From contig JAFYHU010000035.1 of assembly GCA_017538965.1 (NCBI GenBank), positions 1 to 46,888 of the forward strand: DNA of 46,888 nt. The letters are read 5' to 3'. Made by a program: the position numbers and the translations under genes. Below the pieces are notes generated by a model, which was not told the origin of the DNA, searched no databases, and saw only the letters and a list, made by a program, of their open reading frames with translations. Of this stretch, positions 40,247 through 46,753 are shown piece after piece. The stretch's first letter is position 1, and each line of letters opens with the position of its first letter. The DNA is from Oscillospiraceae bacterium (lineage in GTDB: Bacteria > Bacillota > Clostridia > Oscillospirales > Oscillospiraceae).

Positions 40247-40287
40247 ACCTATTTCCTATTGACTTAATAGGTTTATTTGTTTATACT
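40247..40287 (+). promoter_or_regulatory. Promoter of the nitrilase-family locus with inverted repeat
   Basis: -35 TTGACT (40259-40264), 17-base spacer, -10 TATACT (40282-40287). An inverted repeat ACCTATT (40247-40253)/AATAGGT (40266-40272), with a second CCTATT at 40255, straddles the -35, an operator-like layout. The regulator is unknown. Confidence 0.6.
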
Positions 40288-40328
40288 TCATTTGTTCTGT
40301 TTTGTCAAGCACAAAAGGAGGAAAATTT

Positions 40329-41125
40329 ATGAAGATCGCCTTATGTCAGATGCAGATGAGCGGAGATTCGGAGCAGAATCGCCGCAGATCGCTGGAGCAG
40401 ATTGCCCTGGCTGCCCGGGCGGGCGCACGGCTGATCCTCTTTCGGAGGTGCAGCTCAGCCCCTTCTTTCCGCAGTACGAGGGCAGGGATGCCTCCGGGTA
40501 TTGCGTGACCTGGGACAGCCCGGTCATTCAGGCTTTCCGTGACGCCTGCCGGGAAAACAAAATCTATGCCTCTCCGAATTTCTATGTGGAAAAGGACGGA
40601 AAGCGCTTTGACATGAGCTTCCTGATCGACGACCAGGGCGAGATTCTGGGCACACAGGAAATGGTTCATATCGCACAGGCAGCCTGTTTCTATGAGCAGG
40701 ACTACTATACGCCTTCTGAAGAAGGTTTCCGGGTCTTCGATACCCCGATCGGAAAGATCGGCATTGTCGTCTGCTTTGACCGGCATTATCCGGAGAGTAT
40801 CCGGACCGAAGCGCTGCGCGGCGCAGAACTGATCCTGATTCCCACGGCCAACACCGCCGATGAGCCTTCGGAGCTGTTTCAATGGGAAATTAAAATCCAG
40901 GCCTTCCAGAACAGCGTCTTTGCAGCGATGTGCAACCGCATCGGCCGGGAAGACGGGATGCTTTTCTCCGGCGAGTCCATCGTGGCCGGGCCCGGCGGTG
41001 AAACGCTCGCCCTGGCCGGAAGCGGAGAGGAACTGCTGTTCTGTGAGACAGACCTGGAACAGGCCCGCACGCTCCGGGAAAAGAAATCCTACACACAGCT
41101 GAGACGAACAGCGTTATATGAATAA
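40329..41125 (+). pseudogene. Carbon-nitrogen hydrolase (nitrilase superfamily), frameshifted
   Basis: AAAGGAGG precedes ATG 40329, and the frame reads MKIALCQMQMSGDSEQNRRR up to ARLILF, where the family continues with PE-V-Q (catalytic Glu). Here a C seems to be missing near 40442 (TTTCGGAG for TTTCCGGAG), shifting the frame; the rest (EVQLSPFFPQYEGRDASGY onward) continues in another frame to 41125. Restored length is about 265 residues, normal for amidases of this family. The nucleophile Cys (VVCFDRHYPES) is present, but the catalytic Lys expected before MVHI is Glu (TQEMVHI). Either a pseudogene or, for the frameshift alone, a sequencing error. Confidence 0.75.
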
Positions 41126-41150
41126 GAGAAACATGTGTGGAGGTGCTCGC

Positions 41151-41279
41151 ATGAGTGATGCGGACTGCGCAATCCGCCGGCAGGCCGGCGACTGCGTAAT
41201 GCCGCGCGAGGGAATATTCGTCATCGTCCTTGAGGAAGGCGAGGCCCGTCCGGGCGATGAAGTCCGCATCGCGGAATAA
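41151..41279 (+). pseudogene. MOSC-domain-like C-terminal fragment
   Basis: A 42-codon frame with a good ribosome site (GGAGGTG six bases before the ATG). The second half, CVMPREGIFVIVLEEGEARPGDEV, resembles the C-terminal end of MOSC-domain proteins (sulfur-carrier proteins related to molybdenum cofactor sulfurases). The first 15 codons are unrelated. It is probably a remnant brought into frame with a start; expression as a short protein cannot be excluded. Confidence 0.45.
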
Positions 41280-41318
41280 AGCCTTCCGACTTCCCGCACA
41301 GAAAAAATATTTTTTCTC

Positions 41319-41347
41319 TTGACAGGCGGGAAGTGTTGTGGTATAAA
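41319..41347 (+). promoter_or_regulatory. Promoter of the cysteine attenuator leader
   Basis: -35 TTGACA (41319-41324), 17-base spacer, -10 TATAAA (41342-41347): one of the best promoters in the window. Transcription would start near 41354, about 37 bases before the leader peptide. Confidence 0.8.
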
Positions 41348-41390
41348 CATACCAATCTGATAGGAAATTCATTTTTTACGGAGCAACGCT

Positions 41391-41471
41391 ATGATTCAGA
41401 AGAACTTCAACAGCATGATGTGTTGTGACGTGCGCTGTGAGATGCGCGCGCGATCTGTCATGCCTGCTTGA
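41391..41471 (+). CDS. Cys-containing leader peptide (candidate attenuator)
   Basis: A 26-residue peptide beginning MIQKNFNSMMCCDVRCEMRA, with three Cys codons (two adjacent) among the first 16. GGAG lies eight bases before the ATG. A strong terminator begins 25 bases after its stop, and cysK/cysE lie downstream, the layout expected of ribosome-mediated attenuation: stalling at Cys codons when charged tRNA-Cys is scarce would favour read-through. The antiterminator pairing was not established by eye. Confidence 0.6.
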   Translation: MIQKNFNSMMCCDVRCEMRARSVMPA

Positions 41472-41496
41472 GTTCTCTGAGCTATCCCTCTTTTCG

Positions 41497-41530
41497 CCGG
41501 AGAGCCCCAAGGGGCTCTCCGGTTTTTATT
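41497..41530 (+). terminator. Terminator of the cysteine leader (attenuator)
   Basis: A perfect 12-bp GC-rich stem (41497-41508/41511-41522) with a minimal AA loop (effectively a CAAG tetraloop), followed by TTTTTATT. Strong intrinsic terminator, 25 bases after the leader peptide stop. Confidence 0.85.
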
Positions 41531-41553
41531 CTGCTGTCCTGGGAAGTGATATC

Positions 41554-41691
41554 ATGATCAATCTTTTTCTTTGTCTCCTGCGGCACAACTTCCGATTCGG
41601 TCGAATGTGTCGTCTTTCCATCGGCACCGAGCATATCGACGACATCATTGCCGATCTGGAAAAGGGCTTCGCAGCCGCAAAGGCGGTCTGA
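41554..41691 (+). pseudogene. Remnant of an O-acetylhomoserine sulfhydrylase-type gene
   Basis: The last 26 codons (41611-41691), RLSIGTEHIDDIIADLEKGF plus a short tail, match the conserved C-terminus of the Cys/Met-metabolism PLP enzymes (metY/metB/cystathionine gamma-synthase). Nothing of the catalytic body remains. An ATG at 41554, behind GGAAGTGATATC, would make a 45-residue chimeric peptide with a non-homologous N-terminus. A deletion that removed most of a metY-like gene between the attenuator and cysK is the simplest explanation. Confidence 0.65.
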
Positions 41692-41766
41692 TTGAAGATA
41701 TTACCCCTGCATTCATTCTATTCGTGAGGTGTGTTTTATGCTGAGACTATCCGGGCGATGTCGGCC

Positions 41767-41795
41767 TTGAAGAATCGTCACCAAACTCTTATACA
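41767..41795 (+). promoter_or_regulatory. Candidate cysK promoter
   Basis: -35 TTGAAG (41767-41772), 17-base spacer, -10 TATACA (41790-41795), in an AT-rich stretch leading to TTTGAGGAGG before cysK. It would let cysK be transcribed independently of the upstream attenuator. Confidence 0.5.
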
Positions 41796-41833
41796 ATAAT
41801 AAAAATAACAAAATGATTTGAGGAGGATTCATC

Positions 41834-42766
41834 ATGTCCGTTATCTATACTTCCGCCGATCAGCTGATCGGAAAGACTCCGCTGCTGGAGCTGACCCATA
41901 TTGAGAAAAACGAAGGCCTGGATGCCACCATCTTAGCCAAACTGGAATACTTCAACCCCGCCGGTTCTGTCAAAGACCGCATCGCCAAGGCCATGATCGA
42001 TGACGCCGAGGCGAAAGGCCTGCTCAAGGAAGGTTCCGTGCTGATCGAGCCGACCTCCGGAAACACCGGCATCGGCCTCGCCTCCGTCGCGGCGGCAAGA
42101 GGCTATCGCATCATCATCGTCATGCCCGAGACCATGAGCGTCGAGCGCCGCCAGCTGATGAAAGCCTACGGAGCGGAGCTGGTGCTCACCGAGGGCGCAA
42201 AGGGCATGAAGGGCGCGATCGCCAAAGCCGAGGAGCTGGCCAAAGAGATCCCGAACGCTTTCATCCCCGGCCAGTTCGTCAATCCCGCCAACCCCGCCGC
42301 CCATAAAGCGACGACCGGGCCGGAGATCTGGGCGGACACCGACGGCAAGGTGGATATCTTTGTCGCGGGCGTCGGCACCGGCGGCACGATCACGGGCGTC
42401 GGCGAATATCTCAAGGAGCAGAACCCGAATGTCAAAATCGTGGCGGTAGAGCCCGAGACGTCCCCGGTGCTCTCGAAGGGTACGGCGGGTGCGCACAAGA
42501 TCCAGGGCATCGGCGCGGGCTTCGTCCCCGACGTGCTGGACACGAAGATCTATGACGAGGTATTCCCCGTATCGAATGAAGACGCTTTTGCGACCGGCAA
42601 GCTGATCGGCCGGTCGGAGGGTGTGCTGGTCGGCATCTCCTCGGGCGCCGCGCTCTATGCCGCGATCCAGATTGCCAAACGCCCGGAAAACAAGGGCAAG
42701 ACCATCGTCGCCCTGCTGCCGGACACCGGCGACCGTTATCTGTCCACGCCGCTGTTCGCAGACTGA
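41834..42766 (+). CDS. cysK: Cysteine synthase (O-acetylserine sulfhydrylase)
   Basis: A 310-residue PLP enzyme that makes L-cysteine from O-acetylserine and sulfide. The PLP lysine is Lys47 ([10 protein letters not shown]), the substrate loop PTSGNTG is at 73-79, the phosphate-binding [10 protein letters not shown] follows at about 178-187, and GISSGAAL near the C-terminus completes the family. Length and motifs are those of CysK, not of the longer CysM or cystathionine beta-synthase. GAGGAGG precedes the ATG. cysE follows one base behind its stop, so the two steps of cysteine synthesis are coupled and can form the cysteine synthase complex. Confidence 0.96.
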   Translation: MSVIYTSADQLIGKTPLLELTHIEKNEGLDATILAKLEYFNPAGSVKDRIAKAMIDDAEAKGLLKEGSVLIEPTSGNTGIGLASVAAARGYRIIIVMPETMSVERRQLMKAYGAELVLTEGAKGMKGAIAKAEELAKEIPNAFIPGQFVNPANPAAHKATTGPEIWADTDGKVDIFVAGVGTGGTITGVGEYLKEQNPNVKIVAVEPETSPVLSKGTAGAHKIQGIGAGFVPDVLDTKIYDEVFPVSNEDAFATGKLIGRSEGVLVGISSGAALYAAIQIAKRPENKGKTIVALLPDTGDRYLSTPLFAD

Positions 42767-42767
42767 T

Positions 42768-43640
42768 ATGGACCGGACGCTTGCCTTGCTGATCGCCGAT
42801 ACGGCTCTGGAGCTGGAGGCTTCCTCCGGCTCCGGAGAGCAGGACTATTCCGGACTGCGCGAGCATGCGCAGAAGCTGACCGATCTGCTGATCCAGAGCA
42901 TGTTTTCCAGCTACGCCTCCGACGCCATGCCGCGGCAGGCCGCGCTCGCCGGTGCGGTCGGCCATCTGCGCTTCTGTCTCTCCCTGGTTCTGCCCGAACA
43001 GGAGCCCAACGAGGAGATCATCCTGACTCTGCTTCGTGAACTGCCGGAGATTCAGCGTCAGATCCGGACGGATCTGGACGCAGCCTATGCGGGAGACCCC
43101 GCGGCTCGCAGCATTGATGAGGTCATTCTCTGTTATCCCGCCTTTACCGCCATCAGCACCTACCGTCTGGCGCATATCCTCTATCGGGAAGGAGTGCCCA
43201 TTCTGCCGCGGGTCATGACCGAATACGCACACAGGCTGACAGGAATCGACATTCACCCGGGCGCGCAGATCGGAGATTATTTCTTCATCGACCACGGCAC
43301 CGGCGTCGTGATCGGAGAGACGACTACCATCGGGCACCATGTCAAGCTGTATCAGCATGTGACGCTCGGCGCCAAGAGCTTTGCCGTGGGAGAAGACGGA
43401 ACGCTGGTCAAGGGGATCAAGCGGCATCCGGACATCGGGGACCGCGTCGTCATCTATTCCGGCGCAACAATTCTCGGAGGAGATACGCGGATCGGAAACG
43501 ACTGCATCATCGGAGGAAGCGTCTGGCTCACGCACTCGGTCGAGGCCGGCAAAATGGTTCTCGCCAGAGCCACGGTCATGGATCCGCCGCTCACAAAAGA
43601 CCTGGAAAGCGACTCTGTTTACGAGAGCGCCATGCTATAG
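42768..43640 (+). CDS. cysE: Serine O-acetyltransferase, EpsC type
   Basis: A 290-residue enzyme that acetylates L-serine with acetyl-CoA, the first step of cysteine synthesis. An N-terminal helical region (1-150) is followed by the left-handed beta helix: IDIHPGAQIGDYFFIDHGTGVVIGET with the catalytic His-Gly pair, HHVKLYQHVTLGAKSF, RHPDIGDRVVIYSGATILGG. The long helical N-terminus marks the EpsC subgroup. ATG at 42768 lies one base after the cysK stop without a good ribosome site, implying translational coupling. The C-terminus lacks the terminal Ile that docks into CysK (ends YESAML). Confidence 0.94.
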   Translation: MDRTLALLIADTALELEASSGSGEQDYSGLREHAQKLTDLLIQSMFSSYASDAMPRQAALAGAVGHLRFCLSLVLPEQEPNEEIILTLLRELPEIQRQIRTDLDAAYAGDPAARSIDEVILCYPAFTAISTYRLAHILYREGVPILPRVMTEYAHRLTGIDIHPGAQIGDYFFIDHGTGVVIGETTTIGHHVKLYQHVTLGAKSFAVGEDGTLVKGIKRHPDIGDRVVIYSGATILGGDTRIGNDCIIGGSVWLTHSVEAGKMVLARATVMDPPLTKDLESDSVYESAML

Positions 43641-43642
43641 AA

Positions 43643-43683
43643 AGAATACCGCAGGAGACGCCTTTGTCCTCCTGCGGTATTCT
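43643..43683 (+). terminator. Hairpin after cysE
   Basis: A perfect 15-bp stem (43643-43657/43669-43683), 11-base loop, but only GTTGCC follows, so termination may be weak or use the downstream T-rich stretch. It sits between convergent cysE and the tungstate ABC genes. Confidence 0.6.
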
Positions 43684-43775
43684 GTTGCCTGATGCTTTCT
43701 TTTGCTTTGCTGCTCCGGCGTTTTTCCTTTTGAATACGCTGTCGTTCTGAATCACGGATTCATGCTTTGATCTCC

Positions 43776-44429
43776 CTACAGTCCGTAGAAATCGAGAAAA
43801 CGGCGAGTCTCCTCTTTGCTCGGTGCCGACAGAACTGCCTCCGTCGCTCCCTGCTCGACAAGCTCACCCCGCTGCAGAACGAGCACCCGGTCGGCAATCC
43901 GCCGCGCCTGAGAGATGCTGTGGGTGATCAGCAGCGCCGCGCAGTCTGTTTCATGGCTGGTCTCCCGAATCAGCTGCTCTGCCGCCAGCGTGGATTCCAT
44001 GTCCATGGCCGTCGTCGGCTCGTCGAGGATCAGCAGATCGTAGCGGCTCATCAGGATGCGGCAGAGCGCCATCCTTGCCGTCTCGCCGCCGGAGAGCTTT
44101 TTCGCGCTCTGTTTGGCAAGCGCATCAATGGAGAGAATTTTCATCAGCTCCGCAGCGCGGGTGTGGTCGGTCCCGTTTGTCAGGATGTTCTTCTCCGTGG
44201 TCATGCGGAAGGGAAAACTCTTCTGCGGCAGATAGCCGACCGAGACACCGGAGAGGATCGGTTTTTTCTCATCGGGCTGTTCGATCCCGGCCAGAACCTT
44301 CGCAAAAGTCGATTTGCCGCTGCCGTTCGGGCCGATGACGGCGGTGATCTGCCCTTCCGGCAATTCCAGCTCCGGCAGTTCCAGCACTCTGCGCTTGCCG
44401 TAGGTCTTGGAAAAAGACTTCGTCTTCAT
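43776..44429 (-). CDS. tupC: Tungstate-type ABC transporter ATP-binding protein
   Basis: A 217-residue ATPase: Walker A GPNGSGKST, signature LSGGETARM, Walker B LLILDEPTTAMD, switch His in LITHSISQA. No additional C-terminal regulatory domain, unlike ModC. ATG at 44429 overlaps the permease stop by four bases. With the permease and binding protein it forms a TupABC-type oxyanion importer that feeds the tungsten or molybdenum cofactor enzymes of anaerobes. Confidence 0.88.
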   Translation of the reverse strand: MKTKSFSKTYGKRRVLELPELELPEGQITAVIGPNGSGKSTFAKVLAGIEQPDEKKPILSGVSVGYLPQKSFPFRMTTEKNILTNGTDHTRAAELMKILSIDALAKQSAKKLSGGETARMALCRILMSRYDLLILDEPTTAMDMESTLAAEQLIRETSHETDCAALLITHSISQARRIADRVLVLQRGELVEQGATEAVLSAPSKEETRRFLDFYGL

Positions 44430-45112
44430 CGGCTCAGCCTCCCCTGCATCAGGCTGAGCACGACGTTCACCAGCAGCGAGAGCGTCAGCAGGATCAGTCC
44501 GAGGGCAATGCCCAGCGTAAAGCTGCCGCGGTTGGTGTACATCATGATCGCGGTGGTCATGACATTGGTTTTCCAGGCAATCGCACCGCCGACCATCGCC
44601 ACGGCGCCCACCTCGGCGATCGCGCGGGCAAAGCTCAGCAGATATGCAGAGAAAATCGAATACAGGCACTCGTTGACAAGCAGCCGATATTCCTTCATCC
44701 GCCCGAAGCCCAGGCCTCTGGTCGTTTCGCGCAAGGCGGGCGCGGTGTCTGCCACAAAGGTCTCCATGACGCCGATGATGATCGGCGTGATGAGGACGAC
44801 CTGGGCGATAATCATCAGCTTCACTGTGAAGAGCAGCTTCAGATGCCGGAAGGGACCGACGCCGGAGAAAAGCATGTAAAACAGAAGACCGCAGACCACC
44901 GGCGGCATGCCGATCAGCGTGCGGTTGAGCACCAGGAGCACCCTGCGCCCGGGAAAGCGCTCTGCCCCGAACAGAATTCCGAGCGGCACCCCGATGATCA
45001 GCGCAAGGATTGAACTCGTCAGACACACTTTCGCCGTAGTAGAGAGAATATTCAAAAGTTCCGGATCGGCTGAAAGAATCAACTCGATTGCCTTTTGGAT
45101 GGAAGTGCTCAT
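44426..45112 (-). CDS. tupB: Tungstate-type ABC transporter permease
   Basis: A 228-residue permease with about five to six helices and the binding-protein-dependent transport signature (ETTRGLGFGRMKEYRLLV and FARAIAEVGAVAMVGGAI, the EAA-like loop). NVMTTAIMMYTNRG is typical of TupB/WtpB. The frame could begin at a TTG nine bases further up; ATG at 45112 is favoured, with AAAAGGA upstream. It follows a terminator-like hairpin, so its level is probably lower than that of the binding protein. Confidence 0.88.
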   Translation of the reverse strand: MSTSIQKAIELILSADPELLNILSTTAKVCLTSSILALIIGVPLGILFGAERFPGRRVLLVLNRTLIGMPPVVCGLLFYMLFSGVGPFRHLKLLFTVKLMIIAQVVLITPIIIGVMETFVADTAPALRETTRGLGFGRMKEYRLLVNECLYSIFSAYLLSFARAIAEVGAVAMVGGAIAWKTNVMTTAIMMYTNRGSFTLGIALGLILLTLSLLVNVVLSLMQGRLSR

Positions 45113-45132
45113 ACAATACAATCCTTTTGAAA

Positions 45133-45163
45133 AATAGCCGTGGAGACATGCCCCACGGCTATT
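45133..45163 (-). terminator. Intercistronic terminator between tupA and tupB
   Basis: An 11-bp stem (AATAGCCGTGG/CCACGGCTATT, 45133-45143/45153-45163) with a nine-base loop; on the minus strand TTTTT follows. Placed between binding protein and permease it would give partial termination and an excess of binding protein, common for ABC importers. Confidence 0.65.
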
Positions 45164-45188
45164 ATTTTACGTCATAAACTGCCGGGAA

Positions 45189-46178
45189 TCAAGCCATAAC
45201 CCCATCATTGGCCACGAATGTAAGGAAGGTCGCCTTGTCGGTGAGGATGTAGGCGCCCATTTCTTCGGCCATGACAAGGCAGGCACCCATACCGGTGTTC
45301 GCAGAGATATACCAGTCGGTGTAGTCCTTAAAGCTTTCCGGTTCGGCGGTAATGCCCAGTTCTTCCGGCCAGAGGCTGAGTTCCTTTGTGTGCGTACCCG
45401 AGCCGTCGCCGCGGGAGATGAAGGTATATTTGCCGTCAGCGATGGCCTTGAAGGCTGCTTTGACATTCTCGGCATCCTTCACGCCGGCCGGATCCGCGGA
45501 CGGACCGCAAAGCACGAAGAAGTTGTACATATAGGTCATGCGCTCGCTGTCCATGCCGTCAAGAGTATAGGCAAATCCCTCTTCAACGAAGGCCTCTTCC
45601 TGCTTCTTGGCGTGGACAAGGATCAGATCGGCATTGCCCATCTTGGCATTGGCGATGGCCTTGCCGGTACCGGCGGAGAAGACCTCGACCTCGTAGCCAT
45701 ACTTCTCCTCGAAGATCGGGAGTAGGTAGCCGAGCAGTCCGGAGTCATTGACAGAGGTAGTGGTAGACAGGCGAATCAGCTTGGTCTCCTTGGTGGCCTC
45801 GGGAATCTCGGCCTCAGAAACGGGGCGATCCTCCTTCAGATAAAACAGATACTCGCCGTATTCCGCAAAGCCGTAATCGGCAGCAAGGCTTTCGCCCTCT
45901 TCCGAAAGCAGCCAATGGATGAGCGCGGCTGCACCGACGGTATTGATCTCCACATCCTTGACCGGGTTGCCGTCCGCATCCACAAAGGGGGCATCGGGAT
46001 TCACGGCCAGCAAAGTGTAGTTGTTGATCATGGCGTCGTCGGCTTCCTTGAGGATGCAGGTATCCACCACGAGGGCATCCTTTTCCTCAGTATCCGCATC
46101 CTTTTTTTCGGCAAAGGAGACAGCGCCGAGCGAAAGAAGCATGATCAGAGCGAGCAGAAGGGAAACTGTCTTTTTCAT
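45189..46178 (-). CDS. tupA: Tungstate-binding protein, apparently circularly permuted
   Basis: A 329-residue secreted binding protein. Signal peptide 1-23 (MKKTVSLLLALIMLLSLGAV to SFA). Residues about 37-115 (NNYTLLAVNP, ALIHWLLSEEGESLAADYG, YGEYLFYL) match what is normally the C-terminal end of TupA (NQYGVILVNP, FINWLISKKGQALI, GEQLFFP). Residues 133-329 match the normal N-terminal and middle part: IRLSTTTSVNDSGLLGYLLP, ADLILVHAKKQEE, FISRGDGSGTHTKELSLW, ending at AYILTDKATFLTFVAND exactly where ordinary TupA continues into the segment found here at the front. All parts of one domain are present once, in swapped order. GTGGAGGAAAAATCA precedes the ATG. Confidence 0.88.
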   Translation of the reverse strand: MKKTVSLLLALIMLLSLGAVSFAEKKDADTEEKDALVVDTCILKEADDAMINNYTLLAVNPDAPFVDADGNPVKDVEINTVGAAALIHWLLSEEGESLAADYGFAEYGEYLFYLKEDRPVSEAEIPEATKETKLIRLSTTTSVNDSGLLGYLLPIFEEKYGYEVEVFSAGTGKAIANAKMGNADLILVHAKKQEEAFVEEGFAYTLDGMDSERMTYMYNFFVLCGPSADPAGVKDAENVKAAFKAIADGKYTFISRGDGSGTHTKELSLWPEELGITAEPESFKDYTDWYISANTGMGACLVMAEEMGAYILTDKATFLTFVANDGVMA

Positions 46179-46204
46179 TGATTTTTCCTCCACGTAAAAA
46201 ATTA

Positions 46205-46264
46205 CCTCTTTCCGGAACAAGACGACATGCGCAAAAATGCGCCGCGTTCATTCCCGAAAAGAGG
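46205..46264 (-). promoter_or_regulatory. Structured 5' leader of the tungstate operon (candidate RNA switch)
   Basis: In the roughly 120-base leader, the segments 46251-46264 and 46205-46217 pair over 13 bp (two wobble pairs), enclosing a smaller GCGCA-TTTT-TGCGC hairpin. The long stem ends 12 bases before the ribosome site of tupA. It could be a molybdenum/tungsten-cofactor-type switch or another attenuator; I could not match a known riboswitch consensus by eye. Confidence 0.45.
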
Positions 46265-46304
46265 CTCGTCCACCGCATTACGGTAATAGTATTCGGCTGC
46301 AGGC

Positions 46305-46333
46305 AGTATAACACAGCGGCAGACGGATTTCAA
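46305..46333 (-). promoter_or_regulatory. Promoter of the tungstate operon
   Basis: Minus strand: -35 TTGAAA (46328-46333), 17-base spacer, -10 TATACT (46305-46310). Transcription would begin near 46298, ahead of the structured leader. Confidence 0.7.
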
Positions 46334-46350
46334 TTTCGCCTGTTCGGATT

Positions 46351-46390
46351 GTGCCAAACAGCACGAAACCGCACGAAACAGGACAAACAA
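46351..46390. repeat. Four imperfect 10-bp direct repeats between divergent promoters
   Basis: GTGCCAAACA, GCACGAAACC, GCACGAAACA and GGACAAACAA follow one another without gaps. A ten-base period places each on the same face of the helix, as in arrays of regulator half-sites. They lie just upstream of the tungstate promoter's -35 and about 30 bases before a plus-strand TATAAT (46420-46425). Confidence 0.5.
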
Positions 46391-46454
46391 AACAGCATAC
46401 AATTTCTGTCCTGCTGTGTTATAATCATGATTAAGACGATGCGAGGTGTGCCGT

Positions 46455-46709
46455 ATGGTAATACAGGAAATCTGGGCGATCCCCCTTGACCGGATCGAGC
46501 GCTTCTTCCAATCTCAGAACGACGTCCGGCCAAACGGCGACGACGGCTTTTCCTTTGGGCAGTGTAAGATTCGAATCACGTCGATGTCGGAGCGGGAAAT
46601 AGGGAGCCTGCGTTTCCCGCAAACACAGATGGAGTTCGAAGGCCCCGATGCGGACACGGAAGAGATCCACCGGCGCTTTGTCCTTCAGTTCATTTCCGCA
46701 GGAGGATAA
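46455..46709 (+). CDS. Small conserved-looking protein of unknown function, 84 residues
   Basis: An 84-residue acidic, soluble protein (MVIQEIWAIPLDRIERFF at the start; CKIRITSMSEREIGSLRFPQ in the middle). No family recognised, no signal peptide or membrane segment. Gene support: TATAAT at 46420-46425, GAGGTG six bases before the ATG, and a terminator directly after the stop. It is divergent from the tungstate importer and may share control with it through the 10-bp repeats. A single Cys is present. An in-frame GTG three codons upstream is a less likely start. Confidence 0.7.
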   Translation: MVIQEIWAIPLDRIERFFQSQNDVRPNGDDGFSFGQCKIRITSMSEREIGSLRFPQTQMEFEGPDADTEEIHRRFVLQFISAGG

Positions 46710-46715
46710 AAACAG

Positions 46716-46745
46716 ACAGGGACCGCGCAAGAGCGCAGTCCCTGT
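46716..46745. terminator. Bidirectional intrinsic terminator
   Basis: A 13-bp stem with one C-A mismatch (46716-46728/46733-46745) and an AAGA loop. AAAAA on the left gives a T run for the minus-strand gene; the plus strand is followed by a weaker TTGCTTCTGTT. It separates the two convergent small genes. Confidence 0.65.
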
Positions 46746-46753
46746 TGCTTCTG

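Noticed and set aside
41738-41770. A ten-codon peptide with one Cys just before cysK
   Set aside because: No ribosome site of note and no terminator after it; too short to support.
41354-41833. T-box riboswitch before cysK
   Set aside because: No T-box sequence or specifier stem was found; the leader peptide plus terminator explains the region better.
46351-46390. CRISPR-like array
   Set aside because: The 10-bp units are contiguous with no spacers, far too short, and no cas genes are present.
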